NCBI RefSeq assembly: GCF_052057775.1
Contig: NZ_CP195121.1
Coordinates: 1,488,001-1,552,000, forward strand
DNA length: 64,000 bases
Origin: Methanococcoides sp052057775
GTDB lineage: Archaea; Halobacteriota; Methanosarcinia; Methanosarcinales; Methanosarcinaceae
Direction of reading: 5' to 3'
Shown here in pieces: positions 1 through 9,386 of the stretch (position 1 is its first letter; the number at the start of each line of letters is the position of its first letter). The notes beneath the pieces are model-generated. The model saw only the letters and a list, made by a program, of their open reading frames with translations. It made no database searches and was not told the origin of the DNA. The position numbers and the translations under genes were made by a program.

Positions 1-34
1 ACCTCTCTACTACCATATCCTTGTTAACTGGTTC

Positions 35-274
35 CTATGAGATGTGATGTTCCCTTAGAACTGATGAATATGCTGGTTTAAACAGATCATTTGGGAACTC
101 TGGCAAAAAAGAGGTAATTTCCGGTCCCTCATAACCCAGTATCTCTTCAAACAGTATGTCAGCAAGTTCCGAATTTAATTTTTTTGCACATTCATGGCAT
201 GTGATGTTTGCCCATGTTCTTCCAACAGCGTAGTCGTTATGGCAGTATATGCATTTCCTCACTTCTTTAAACAT
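35..274 (-). CDS. small zinc-ribbon-like protein, ends at UAG near the window edge
   Basis: Reads 79 codons from ATG at 274. It has two CxxC pairs (C8/C11 and C26/C29) that would suit a single zinc site; the rest is acidic and has no motif I recognise. The terminating codon is TAG, unlike the TAA/TGA stops of recognised genes here. Beyond it the frame stays open for the 11 codons that remain before the left edge, so the protein may be longer if UAG is decoded. Function unknown. Confidence 0.5.
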   Translation of the reverse strand: MFKEVRKCIYCHNDYAVGRTWANITCHECAKKLNSELADILFEEILGYEGPEITSFLPEFPNDLFKPAYSSVLREHHIS

Positions 275-503
275 AGATCCCCTTTCCCCTTTTACATCAT
301 GTTCTCAAAAACTTATAAGGATTTCTGTATTTTCAAAAAAGAAATGATTTGGAGATCCAGAGTATTTTTTTAAGATCCCTGAGGTCCCTGAGATCTTTTA
401 TATTGACCTCATCGTTTATTTTTTAACGGAATATAAGATCTTTCAGCTGGTCTTGTTGTTCAGATCAGCGGAGATTAAAACCCTTAAAAAAAGAAGGAGG
501 AAC

Positions 504-2399
504 TTAATCCTCCAGTGTAGACACATCCCCGGGATCAGTTCCGAGTTCCTGTGCCTTAAGTAACCTCCTCATGATCTTTCCGCTTCGGGTCTTTGGCAAC
601 GAGTCAACAAATTCGATCTCAGAAGGCATTGCAATTGGGCCCAGATTCATCCTTACATGATACATAAGATCAAGCTTCAGTTTATCTGAAGAGGTGAACC
701 CCATGCGAAGTATGACGAAAGCCTTGATGGAATCGCCCTTTAGAGGATCAGGTATTCCTATTACAGCAGCTTCAGCCACAGCCTCATGAGAAACAAGTGC
801 GCTCTCTACCTCCGCACTTCCGATGTTGTGACCGGCAACGATAAGGACATCGTCTGCACGCCCCTGTATCATGATGTAACCATCCTCATCTTTTATGGCA
901 AGATCACCTGCACTGTAGTAATTACGGATCGTTGTCCAATACTGGCGATACCTTTCATCATTACCATGAACGGTCCTCATCATGGAAGGCCAGGGTTGCT
1001 TTATTACAAGGAAACCAGCTGTTCCTGCTGGTACCGTGTCGCCATTCTCATCCACAACATCAGCAACTACACCTGGAACGGGTCTTCCCGTGAATCCCGG
1101 TTTCATTGGCTCTCCAACTGTTGTGGTGAGCATGTGCATGCCTGTCTCAGTCTGCCACCATGTATCAAGAACCGGACATTTTTCCTCACCGATCACACGA
1201 TAGTACCATTTGAACGCTTCAGGGTTCAGAGGCTCGCCAACCGAACCGAGGATCCTCAGGGAACTCAGGTTGTATTTCCCAGGCCATTCTTCTCCCATCC
1301 TCATGAACATGCGTATCGCGGTTGGTGCCGTGTAGAAGACGCTCACATCGAACTCCTCGATCATGCTCCACCAGACCCCCGGATCTGGATAGTCAGGTGT
1401 CGTCTCTGAAATGAGGATCGTTGCACCCATTGAAAGAGGACCATAGACAATGTAGCTGTGACCAGTGATCCATCCGGGGTCTGCAGTACACCACATGACA
1501 TCGTTTTCCTTCAGGTCTAAAACGTTCTTAGTGGTATAATAGGAGCCTACCATGTAGCCACCGCAGGCATGGACTATTCCCTTTGCCGGACCTGTAGTTC
1601 CGCTGGTGTAGAGAATGAACAGCGGGTCCTCAGAATCCATCATCTCGGGCTCACACTCTTTTTCCACGTCTTCCATTATCTCATAGAAGTCAACCTCGAT
1701 CTCGGAAAAGAGCTCCATTTGCGGGGTCATTCTTCTCAGGACAACGATCTTCTCAACGCATGAGGCATTGACCACAGCTTCATCCACAAGGGACTTCAGG
1801 TCAATGCGCTTGCCACGCCGAAGGCTTGCGTCTGCAGTTATGACGATCTTTGCCTGTGCATCCTTTATTCTGGAATGCAATGCTTTGGCGCCGAATCCTC
1901 CGAAAACAACACTGTGGATAGCACCGATGCGTGCACATGCCAGCATGGCCACGATCTGCTCGGGTACCTGTGGCATATATATGCATACCCTATCCCCTTT
2001 CTCAACCCCGAGGGATCTGAGCCCATTGGCAAATCTCATGACCTCACGGTAAAGCTGTCGGTATGTGATGATCTCTTCTTCTCCATTATCACCTACCCAG
2101 ATCATTGCGACCTTGTTCCTTCTTCCGTTGAATACATGACGATCAAGGCAGTTGTAGGTGATGTTCATTTTTGCATTGGTGAACCATTTTGCATAGGGAT
2201 GGTCCCATTCCATCACCCTGTCCCACTTTTCGAACCATTCAAGTTCCTCTGCAACATTTTCCCAGTGTTTTTCAGGATCTTTGAGAGATTCACTGTAAAC
2301 CTTTTCATAATCCTGCATCCAGGAATTTTCCTTTATCGATGGATCAGGAAGGTAACTTTTGCTGTCCAGCTTTACATCAAAATTTTCAGACATGTTCAC
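504..2399 (-). CDS. acs: acetyl-CoA synthetase (AMP-forming)
   Basis: Activates acetate with ATP and CoA to acetyl-CoA through acetyl-AMP, in the cytoplasm. The 631 residues match the normal Acs length. The P-loop-like adenylation motif YTSGTTGPAKG, the TWWQTETG core and the C-terminal SGKIMRR with its catalytic lysine are all visible. ATG start at 2399, TAA stop. It stands alone, running away from the hyp cluster. In a methylotrophic methanogen it more likely serves acetate assimilation than acetoclastic growth; that role is inferred. Confidence 0.96.
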   Translation of the reverse strand: MNMSENFDVKLDSKSYLPDPSIKENSWMQDYEKVYSESLKDPEKHWENVAEELEWFEKWDRVMEWDHPYAKWFTNAKMNITYNCLDRHVFNGRRNKVAMIWVGDNGEEEIITYRQLYREVMRFANGLRSLGVEKGDRVCIYMPQVPEQIVAMLACARIGAIHSVVFGGFGAKALHSRIKDAQAKIVITADASLRRGKRIDLKSLVDEAVVNASCVEKIVVLRRMTPQMELFSEIEVDFYEIMEDVEKECEPEMMDSEDPLFILYTSGTTGPAKGIVHACGGYMVGSYYTTKNVLDLKENDVMWCTADPGWITGHSYIVYGPLSMGATILISETTPDYPDPGVWWSMIEEFDVSVFYTAPTAIRMFMRMGEEWPGKYNLSSLRILGSVGEPLNPEAFKWYYRVIGEEKCPVLDTWWQTETGMHMLTTTVGEPMKPGFTGRPVPGVVADVVDENGDTVPAGTAGFLVIKQPWPSMMRTVHGNDERYRQYWTTIRNYYSAGDLAIKDEDGYIMIQGRADDVLIVAGHNIGSAEVESALVSHEAVAEAAVIGIPDPLKGDSIKAFVILRMGFTSSDKLKLDLMYHVRMNLGPIAMPSEIEFVDSLPKTRSGKIMRRLLKAQELGTDPGDVSTLED

Positions 2400-2761
2400 T
2401 CTGTTCCTAACTATTATTCATTATATTTCTCACATGACCTGACTTCGTTTCAGATCAATCGAACTCAGCTTTGGAACCATACAATAAGATCCAGCAGACA
2501 GAAAAATAACACCTTCCGTTATGGATGTTTATGGAACCAAATAAGGAAGAGATAATGAAACCAGAGGTTAATAGTTCCCATCCATCATGGATAATGATGA
2601 TAGTTGTATATGTCTTTTGTGGTCCTTAGTTCAAACAAAATTACGTGTAATCTCAAAAGAAAATATCAAAAAGCATTTTGAGCATCAGATAGGGTATTCG
2701 GGTATTTAACCCCAAAGGGACCATATGCATCTATTCAAAAAAGTATAATCTGATCCGTAAC
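2400..2761. other. intergenic region between acs and hypE, no gene seen
   Basis: About 360 AT-rich bases separate acs from the end of hypE, both on the minus strand. I see no convincing reading frame or RNA gene. It must hold the acs promoter and the end of the hyp transcript. Confidence 0.6.
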
Positions 2762-3856
2762 TCAGCAGATCCTTGGTATCAGATCACCTGTAGGCGTATC
2801 TACATACCTCATGCTTCCGATCGTAGTTCTCATCAAAACCTTTCCCGTATTCTCATCGGTTGCCTCTCCTATGATGGCAGCATCCTTGCCATATTCATGT
2901 TCACGAAGAATTGCCAGCACTTCTTCTGCATGTTCAGCCTTTACACCGATGATCGCCTTCCCCTCATTTGCCACTTCAAGCGGGTCTATCCCAAGCATTT
3001 CACAGGCAGAAGATACTGATTCTTTTATAGGCAGATCCTTCTGTTCAATGACGATCCCTGTTCCGCTCTTTTGCGCAATTTCGTTCAGTGCACCTGCAAC
3101 CCCTCCCCTTGTCGGGTCTTTCATGGATGATATAGCCGTTTTTCCTTCTAGAGTTCTTATCTTAACAACGGATTTTATCATATTCCACAATGGAGCGACA
3201 TCAGATACAAGATTCGTGCCGAGTTCGAACCCTTCTCTGTGAGCCAGAAGCGATATCCCATGGTCGCCCATGGTACCTGTAAGGATTACTTTGTCACCGG
3301 CACACAAACCACAGTCCCGTATCACTTCATTCGCTACCCCGATGCCAGTAGTATTAATTATGATAGAGTCAAGTCCGTTTCTCTCTACCGTTTTTGTATC
3401 ACCTGCTATGATGGGGACACCCACCTCTTCCGCAGCTTGGTTCATGGACCTGATTATTTTCTCAAAAGACTCAAGTTCAAATCCTTCAGGTACAATCATC
3501 GCACAGGTAAGTGCAAGAGGTGCAGCTCCCATTACTGCAAGATCGTTCACCGTACCTGATACAGCAAGCCTGCCAATGTTGGAATCCGGAAAAAAGGCAG
3601 GTTTGATCACATGACTGTCTGTGGTGACCACGATCTCACCAGGGTTATTGCCAGTGGTATTGTCATTAATGTTGTTATTTTCAATAATACCTGAGATGCT
3701 TATCGTAGCACCATCATCGAGAGCATCAAGTCCCACAAGTCCCGCAGACCTGAAGGTTATATTGTTGAGGATCAGGTCACGTATCAGAGCCTGCATCGGC
3801 TCTCCGCCTGCTCCGTGTTCCATCCTTATGACATTATCTTTTAGCATTATTCTCAC
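2762..3856 (-). CDS. hypE: hydrogenase maturation factor HypE
   Basis: HypE dehydrates the thiocarbamate on its C-terminal cysteine to a thiocyanate, the cyanide donor for the NiFe(CN)2CO centre. The protein is 364 residues of the PurM/AIR-synthase fold. It opens with the family motif around R-M-E-H-G-A-G-G and ends in IPRIC, so the essential terminal Cys is intact. Translation may begin at the first Met or at the fourth codon (3847). It is the last gene of the minus-strand set hypC-hypD-hypA-hypB-hypE, 39 bases after hypB. Confidence 0.96.
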   Translation of the reverse strand: MRIMLKDNVIRMEHGAGGEPMQALIRDLILNNITFRSAGLVGLDALDDGATISISGIIENNNINDNTTGNNPGEIVVTTDSHVIKPAFFPDSNIGRLAVSGTVNDLAVMGAAPLALTCAMIVPEGFELESFEKIIRSMNQAAEEVGVPIIAGDTKTVERNGLDSIIINTTGIGVANEVIRDCGLCAGDKVILTGTMGDHGISLLAHREGFELGTNLVSDVAPLWNMIKSVVKIRTLEGKTAISSMKDPTRGGVAGALNEIAQKSGTGIVIEQKDLPIKESVSSACEMLGIDPLEVANEGKAIIGVKAEHAEEVLAILREHEYGKDAAIIGEATDENTGKVLMRTTIGSMRYVDTPTGDLIPRIC

Positions 3857-3895
3857 ATTGACCTGTCAGCTTTATCAGTATCAGAAACAAGTATG

Positions 3896-4552
3896 TTATT
3901 CTTCAAGATACGACTCAATATACTCAATCCATCTGTCAATGCTTACACTATCATTCTTAGAGGTAAGAAGTACCGGAATTGATGGTTTCAATTGCTTGAT
4001 GTCAGCCTTCATTTTTGAAGGATCTGCATCGACAGCTTCACTGATGTCAACTTTGTTCACGATGGCAATGTCAGAGGTTTTGAAGATCATAGGATGTTTC
4101 AGAACAGTATCATCACCCTCGCTTACACTTACGACCACAACGCGGACGCGTTCACCGAGTTTGTAATCAACAGGACAGATGAGATTTCCCACGTTCTCAA
4201 TGAAGAGGATGTCAATGTTCTTAAGGTCCAGATCCTCCAGTGATCTTTCAACAAGTTTAGCATCCAGGTGACATTCCCTTCCGGTGTTTGCAGCTACCGT
4301 TTTCACACCAAGCTTTTCGAAACGGGATGCATCCATCTCTGCTACCACATCGCCTGCAATTACTGCTATCCTGTAACGGTCTCGGAGTGCATTGATCGCC
4401 TCTTCAATAAGCGTCGTCTTCCCGGAACCGATGGCTCCCATGATATTCATGGCAAAGACCCTGTTCCTGATCAAAAGCTTCCTGTTGCTATGTGCAATTT
4501 CATTATTGGCCTTCAGGACATCTTTGTTAACGTTTACAACATGCATCAGCAT
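3896..4552 (-). CDS. hypB: hydrogenase nickel-insertion GTPase HypB
   Basis: SIMIBI-class GTPase that helps HypA insert nickel into the hydrogenase large-subunit precursor. P-loop GAIGSGKTT lies near residue 40, the metal-site ECH follows the switch region, and NKVD supplies guanine specificity. At 218 residues it has no His-rich N-terminal nickel store. A start at the third codon (MHVVNV) is equally possible. It lies 21 bases after hypA in the same operon. Confidence 0.96.
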   Translation of the reverse strand: MLMHVVNVNKDVLKANNEIAHSNRKLLIRNRVFAMNIMGAIGSGKTTLIEEAINALRDRYRIAVIAGDVVAEMDASRFEKLGVKTVAANTGRECHLDAKLVERSLEDLDLKNIDILFIENVGNLICPVDYKLGERVRVVVVSVSEGDDTVLKHPMIFKTSDIAIVNKVDISEAVDADPSKMKADIKQLKPSIPVLLTSKNDSVSIDRWIEYIESYLEE

Positions 4553-4573
4553 TGATAAATCCCCTCTTAAATT

Positions 4574-4957
4574 TCATATTTCGATATCGATCGTCCGGAT
4601 CATGAGCTCATCCCCATCCACTAGCTGAAGCTGCTTACCGCATACCGGACAGGTCTGAATTGCATATTCGTAAAGTGATGGATGATCTTCATCACGAAGT
4701 TTATCCGGAACTCCTGCATCTCCTCTGTATCCGCATTCACACTCTCCGGATGGTGGGACGAAATTCACATTGACCTTCGCACCTTCTGCAATACTATTGC
4801 GGGACAGGACATCAAGGCAGAACATTAACTGTTCCGGATTCACATGTGTAAGCCCGCCGATTTCCAGTGTTATGGCGTTCACTGCAGCCGCTTTATTCTT
4901 TTCTGCTGTTGCCATCACAGTGTCAAATATCTCACAGGCAATTGAATATTCATGCAT
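4574..4957 (-). CDS. hypA: hydrogenase nickel-insertion protein HypA
   Basis: Nickel chaperone, 127 residues from ATG at 4957. This start is chosen because it gives the invariant N-terminal M-H-E whose His2 binds nickel; an upstream extension in the same frame overlaps hypD and is not HypA-like. The structural zinc site is made by ECECG and CPVCG. The start follows the hypD stop after one base, so translation is probably coupled. Confidence 0.95.
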   Translation of the reverse strand: MHEYSIACEIFDTVMATAEKNKAAAVNAITLEIGGLTHVNPEQLMFCLDVLSRNSIAEGAKVNVNFVPPSGECECGYRGDAGVPDKLRDEDHPSLYEYAIQTCPVCGKQLQLVDGDELMIRTIDIEI

Positions 4958-4958
4958 G

Positions 4959-6056
4959 TTATAGTCCTTTATTATGTTTGTATTTGTACCAGTTATAGCA
5001 TGTACCTTCCAGACTAACCATACAGGGTCCGACCGGATCTTTAGGTAAACATTTCGTTCCAAAGAGCGGACATTGTGATGGCTGGGCACGTGCTGTCAGT
5101 ATTTCAGCACACATACATCCTTCGTAAAGACCATTTTCAGCAACATCGGTGTCTGGAGCAGTTTTCTCATGATCGATCTCTATTTCCTCATAGATCCCTG
5201 CATGAACATTCGCAGCATCGAATTGCTCAAACTCCTTTCTCAGAGCAAGGCCAGATTTTTCGATCATTCCGATCCCACGCCACTTGCTATCGGTCTTCTT
5301 AAATACCTCATACATCATTTCCCTGGCCATGAGATTCCCCTCGGCATTCACAGCTCTCGGATATGCATTCTCAACAAAGGACCTTCCTGATCCGATCTGG
5401 TTCTGTATCATGGCTATCCCAAGAAGGACATCCAGAGCTTCGAATCCAGTTACTACGATTGGAAATCCCTTTTTCGAAATGCATTCATATGGATCTGTAC
5501 CGATGATCGTTGAAACGTGTCCAGGTGCCAGAAATCCATCAATGTTCGTATCCTGTGTGAGTATCTCCATTGCCGGAGGCATGAGTTTATGGGATGTTAG
5601 AATGGTGAAGTTCTCAGGCACACCTCTCAGCAAGGCAGCAGCATTGGAGGGTGTGGTGGTCTCAAATCCGATCCCGAAAAATACTGTCTGCAGGGTAGGG
5701 TTATCTTTTGCGATCCTGATGGCATCATCGATGCTGTAGACCATGCGAATATCAGATCCATCGGATCTGGCATCGAAGAGACTTCCCTTAGTTCCCGGGA
5801 CCCTCATCATGTCCCCAAAGGATGTGATAACTTTTCCGGACCTTGCCAGTGCAATTGCAAAGTCGATATCCTCTGCAGGTGTTACACAAACCGGGCATCC
5901 CGGGCCGCTTAACAGCTGAACGTCCTCGTTGATAACATCGCGGATCGCGTATTTTGATATGGTCCTTTCATGGGTGCCACATACATGCATTATCCGGAGA
6001 GTGGTGGCATGTTCATTGATCCTTGATATCAGCTTTTGCTCAATGTTTTCCATCAT
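4959..6056 (-). CDS. hypD: hydrogenase Fe-(CN)2CO assembly protein HypD
   Basis: Scaffold on which, with HypC, the Fe(CN)2CO unit is built. The 365 residues contain the family signatures HVCGTHE, GPGCPVCVTP and GFETTTP, and the C-terminal cysteine-rich stretch that holds the 4Fe-4S cluster. The ATG overlaps the TGA of hypC (ATGA), a classic coupling arrangement. Confidence 0.97.
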   Translation of the reverse strand: MMENIEQKLISRINEHATTLRIMHVCGTHERTISKYAIRDVINEDVQLLSGPGCPVCVTPAEDIDFAIALARSGKVITSFGDMMRVPGTKGSLFDARSDGSDIRMVYSIDDAIRIAKDNPTLQTVFFGIGFETTTPSNAAALLRGVPENFTILTSHKLMPPAMEILTQDTNIDGFLAPGHVSTIIGTDPYECISKKGFPIVVTGFEALDVLLGIAMIQNQIGSGRSFVENAYPRAVNAEGNLMAREMMYEVFKKTDSKWRGIGMIEKSGLALRKEFEQFDAANVHAGIYEEIEIDHEKTAPDTDVAENGLYEGCMCAEILTARAQPSQCPLFGTKCLPKDPVGPCMVSLEGTCYNWYKYKHNKGL

Positions 6057-6289
6057 ATCAACTTGGGGTCCATCACATCTCTTAGTAATTTGAGAATTTC
6101 TTCACTTTCTTCATCAGATACCAATGAGATGGCATAGCCGACATGGACAAGTGCATATCTGCCTATAAGCGAGCTATCAGCTCCTCCTATCAGATCAAGG
6201 TTCACCTTTCTCTTTATACCCCCGATATCCACAGTAGCCGTATTCTCATTCAGGATCGAAGTTATTTTACCCGGAATGGCTATGCACAT
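6053..6289 (-). CDS. hypC: hydrogenase assembly chaperone HypC
   Basis: Small OB-fold chaperone (78 residues) that carries the iron centre from HypD to the large-subunit precursor. It starts with MCIAIPGKI; Cys2 after Met removal is the functional residue. It is the first gene of the hypCDABE operon, divergent from the hydrogenase structural genes about 120 bases away. Confidence 0.96.
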   Translation of the reverse strand: MCIAIPGKITSILNENTATVDIGGIKRKVNLDLIGGADSSLIGRYALVHVGYAISLVSDEESEEILKLLRDVMDPKLI

Positions 6290-6410
6290 ACTATAAAAAT
6301 GGAATCTTTTGTATTTAATATGTGGTGTCTGCCAATAGTGGTTGGATTGTTATTTATACCTGAAAGTAAAATAACTACAATAGTGGGATGGGTTTTATCG
6401 GGCGTTTTTA
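6290..6410. promoter_or_regulatory. divergent promoter region, hypC / hydrogenase small subunit
   Basis: This 121-base gap must drive both halves of the hydrogenase module. On the plus strand a TATA-like TTATTTATA lies at about 6350-6358. On the minus strand a TATA-like ATTAAATAC lies at about 6311-6320, giving hypC a very short leader. Shared control is likely but no operator is evident. Confidence 0.45.
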
Positions 6411-7532
6411 GTGGGAAATATCCGGATTCATTTCAAAGATAATTCATATTGGGATGGTCAATTGAGTGAGGAAAATACCGATTCAGGGAGCATTGTCGAT
6501 AATCTTGACTTCTTAAGAATGGACTGGCACAAGTTCCTTAAGGCAAGAAAGTCGGGCGAGGGTTTCAAACTTCTGGAATCCTATCTGAATGATGTTCCGG
6601 CAGATAATGACTTTCCTGAGACTCGTGTACTGTGGATCCAGGGAGCCCAATGTACAGGTTGCTCTGAGTCTTTACTGGATGCCTCCAATCCTGAACTCCT
6701 GAAGGCATTCGAGATACTGAACATAGATCTGAAACGTCATGAAGCGTTCCTTGCACATCAGGGGCTATTTGTTGATGGGGAGCCTTCCAATACTTCAGAA
6801 CTAAATTCAGAAATACTTCTTGATGAGATAAGTGAACAGGGAAATTATATTCTGATGGTGGAGGGTGCAATTGCGAACGGTCCTGATGGCTCGGGAAAAT
6901 ATTTCATGTCCGGAAACCGCAGCAGCAAGGAAATGTTCAAAAAAGCAGCCCAAAATGCTGACCTGATAATAGCTGTGGGAACCTGTGCTGCTTACGGTGG
7001 CATAAATACAGCCGGCAGCGATATTGTTGATATTCTGGATTACCGGGGCGTTGCTTTTACGAAAAAGGACCCTTCAAAAGGGATGCTGAAGGTTCTCGGG
7101 ATAGATAAACCGGTTATCAACATTCCGGGCTGTCCTCCTCATCCGGACTGGATAATCTATACGTTAAGTGCGATCATATCCGGAAATGTCAAAATACCAG
7201 ATGACCTGCCTGAGGTGCTGGATGAATTTGGCAGGCCAAAGGTATTCTTCCCGCCGGATCATAATGTCCATAAGGACTGTCCACGTAAGGAATTCTTCAA
7301 TAACAAGGAATTCGATACCTGTGTGGGTGGAGAAAAGTGCCTGCTGAAGATGGGATGCCAGGCTTTCCTTGCACATGCCGACTGTGCATTGCGTAAATGG
7401 AATGAAGGGCACAGTTACTGTGTTCAGGCGGGTTCCCCGTGCATAGCATGTGTGGAGCCGGATTTTCCAGATAATGCAAGACCTCTGTATTCAAGCAGGA
7501 AAAGTAAAAAGAGAAAGGAGGCTGATCAATAA
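6411..7532 (+). CDS. [NiFe]-hydrogenase small subunit, group 1 (Vht/Vho-like)
   Basis: Electron-transfer subunit with three Fe-S clusters. The proximal-cluster motif is CTGC at residues 81-84, followed by GTCAAYGG, the GCPPHPDW motif, and the C-terminal cysteines of the medial and distal clusters. Length 373. Family members of this group normally carry an N-terminal Tat signal. Here the corresponding stretch reads DWHKFLK (residues 38-44), with the twin arginine replaced by W-H and no hydrophobic segment after it, so export looks lost. The GTG start at 6411 is uncertain; TTG at 6464 is an alternative. Its TAA overlaps the ATG of the large subunit. Confidence 0.92.
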   Translation: MGNIRIHFKDNSYWDGQLSEENTDSGSIVDNLDFLRMDWHKFLKARKSGEGFKLLESYLNDVPADNDFPETRVLWIQGAQCTGCSESLLDASNPELLKAFEILNIDLKRHEAFLAHQGLFVDGEPSNTSELNSEILLDEISEQGNYILMVEGAIANGPDGSGKYFMSGNRSSKEMFKKAAQNADLIIAVGTCAAYGGINTAGSDIVDILDYRGVAFTKKDPSKGMLKVLGIDKPVINIPGCPPHPDWIIYTLSAIISGNVKIPDDLPEVLDEFGRPKVFFPPDHNVHKDCPRKEFFNNKEFDTCVGGEKCLLKMGCQAFLAHADCALRKWNEGHSYCVQAGSPCIACVEPDFPDNARPLYSSRKSKKRKEADQ

Positions 7533-9319
7533 TGGTCCGTGTAACAGTAGACCCCCTTACAAGGGTTGTAGGTCCCTTGAGACTGGATACTGAGGTCGAT
7601 GAGAATGGTATTATCAGAGAGGCCAGAAGTTCCAACATGATCTTCAGGGGTTTTGAACGTATATATCGCGGTCAGGACCCAAGGGATTCAATTCTCCTTT
7701 CCCAGAGGATCTGTGGTGTCTGCCCTGTAGCCCACTCCATAGCCGCGGTCAATGCGCTTGACGAGCTATATGGTGTTGCTGAGTCTGTTCCAAAGGATGC
7801 ACTTGTTGCAAGGAACATCAATCAGGGACTGAACACGGTGTCGAACCATTTACTCCATTTCTACATCCTGTGGGGTCCCGATCTCGCAAATCCCGCTTAT
7901 GGTAATGTACTTTCCACTTTTGGTGAACTGGGGGCTTCGGTATGGAAAGAAATGCTGGGAAGATTCGCTCCGATAAGCTATAAGATCGGCGGAGAAGCTA
8001 TCCCTCCCGGAAGTTCATACGTTGGCGTTATCCCGATGAAGAAAATACTGCATGATGCCGGTGCTGTTATCGGTGGAAAGATGCCTCATCAGACCGTTAC
8101 TTATCCCGGTGGGGTTACGAACAATCCAACAGATTCGGATGTTCAAACGATGTCATCCATTATGTCTGAGGTTGTCGATTTCTTAAACTCTAATTCAATA
8201 GGAATACCCTTTGAAGACTGGATCGGGAACACGTACAGGGCATCTTCCCCAAAGAAAGCTGTGGATTTCTTTATTGAACACCTTAACGAACTTACTGAAA
8301 AGTCTCTTCAGACAAACGACCTTTCACGTTCAAATGGATGGGGAGATGTTGAACTCTATTCTGCATTTGGTTCGGAACTTATCGGTGAAAAGTTGCTGGG
8401 ACTTCCTATCAGTCTCAAGCACGACAAAATGAGTGGCTACAATGACCTTTCAAAGATAGGTTTCCTTTCATACGGCGGATTCTACAACGTGGACCATGAA
8501 GGCTATGACCCCACAAGTCCTTCCGGTGATCGCTTCCAGACCTCCGGTTTTATGACCAGCTCTTTAGAGTTCCATAAATTTGATTCAGATAAGGTCACGG
8601 AAAGCGTTAAACATGCTTTCTATGATGACTATGAAGGTTACAGACATCCGTATGAAGGTGTGACCGAACCTTTCATCGATCCCGATCAGATCGATTATCA
8701 GGATTTCTCACAGGAAAAATACACATGGTCCAAAGCTCCGCGTTATGATGGCATCCCATGTGAAGTGGGGCCATTATCCCGTCTGCTTATCATGAAAGAG
8801 CCACTTATCACAGGTCTTGTGGAACTGTTCCGGGAACATGGCTATTCTCCTTTTGACAGTTATACCAGAATGATAGCACGCATGCAGGAACTGTTCATAA
8901 TCACCAATGAAGTGGTCAAATGGATAACAGCAGACCTTGATCCGAACGGAAAGTTCCGGGTGGACATTGACATGTAGGCAGCCCGGGATTCCAGGGGCAG
9001 GGGTTTTTGTGAAGCTCCCCGGGGTGCTCTGGGACACTGGGTCATAACAGATGACGATGCAAAAGTCGCCAATTACCAGATCGTCACACCAAGTGCCTGG
9101 AACCTTAGTCCCAGGGACAGTGAAGGAGTGCCGGGTCCTCTTGAACAGGCACTGGTTGGGTGCAGGATATCTGCGGTTGATAACTGGCTGGGAGTTGATT
9201 TCAGCAATCCTACCGGCATATTGCATGTGGGGAGGTCCTATGATCCCTGTATAACGTGTGCTGTCCACACCATAGATCTGACAGGGAAGAACCCATCTGG
9301 CATGGTCAGGCTGTTGTGA
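7532..9319 (+). CDS. [NiFe]-hydrogenase large subunit with in-frame UAG (predicted pyrrolysine 482)
   Basis: Catalytic subunit. The N-terminal nickel motif is RICGVCPVAH (Cys61, Cys64, His68). After codon 481 comes TAG (8975-8977). The same frame then continues without another stop for 113 codons carrying EAPRGALGHW, the SPRD region and the second nickel motif DPCITCAVH (Cys573, Cys576, His579), with a 16-residue tail of the kind removed by the maturation protease. Read through, the protein is 595 residues, the normal family length. Stopped at TAG it would lack two of four nickel ligands. The TAG sits where the family has a variable loop before the EAPRG motif. Methanosarcinaceae decode UAG as pyrrolysine; an alternative is a recent nonsense mutation, but no other lesion is seen. 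No cytochrome b subunit follows. Confidence 0.9.
8975..8977 (+). other. in-frame UAG codon, predicted pyrrolysine site (hydrogenase large subunit)
   Basis: TAG at codon 482. Conserved hydrogenase sequence continues directly after it in the same frame to TGA at 9319. Confidence 0.75.
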
Positions 9320-9386
9320 GAATATGAGGTTATAATATTCAGAATATACACTGTAGTATTAACTGAAATACACATCGGAGGTCTGA

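Noticed and set aside
786..2555. Plus-strand frames over acs
   Set aside because: They are shadows of the clear acs gene on the other strand, with no family features.
6372..6410. Upstream extension of the hydrogenase small subunit through a TAG at 6381
   Set aside because: A TAA lies three codons before it and there is no start codon between, so no coding extension is possible.
7532..8977. Large subunit as a 481-residue protein or simple pseudogene
   Set aside because: The 113 codons after the TAG are intact and essential for nickel binding, no other lesion exists, and the partner protease shows the same pattern.
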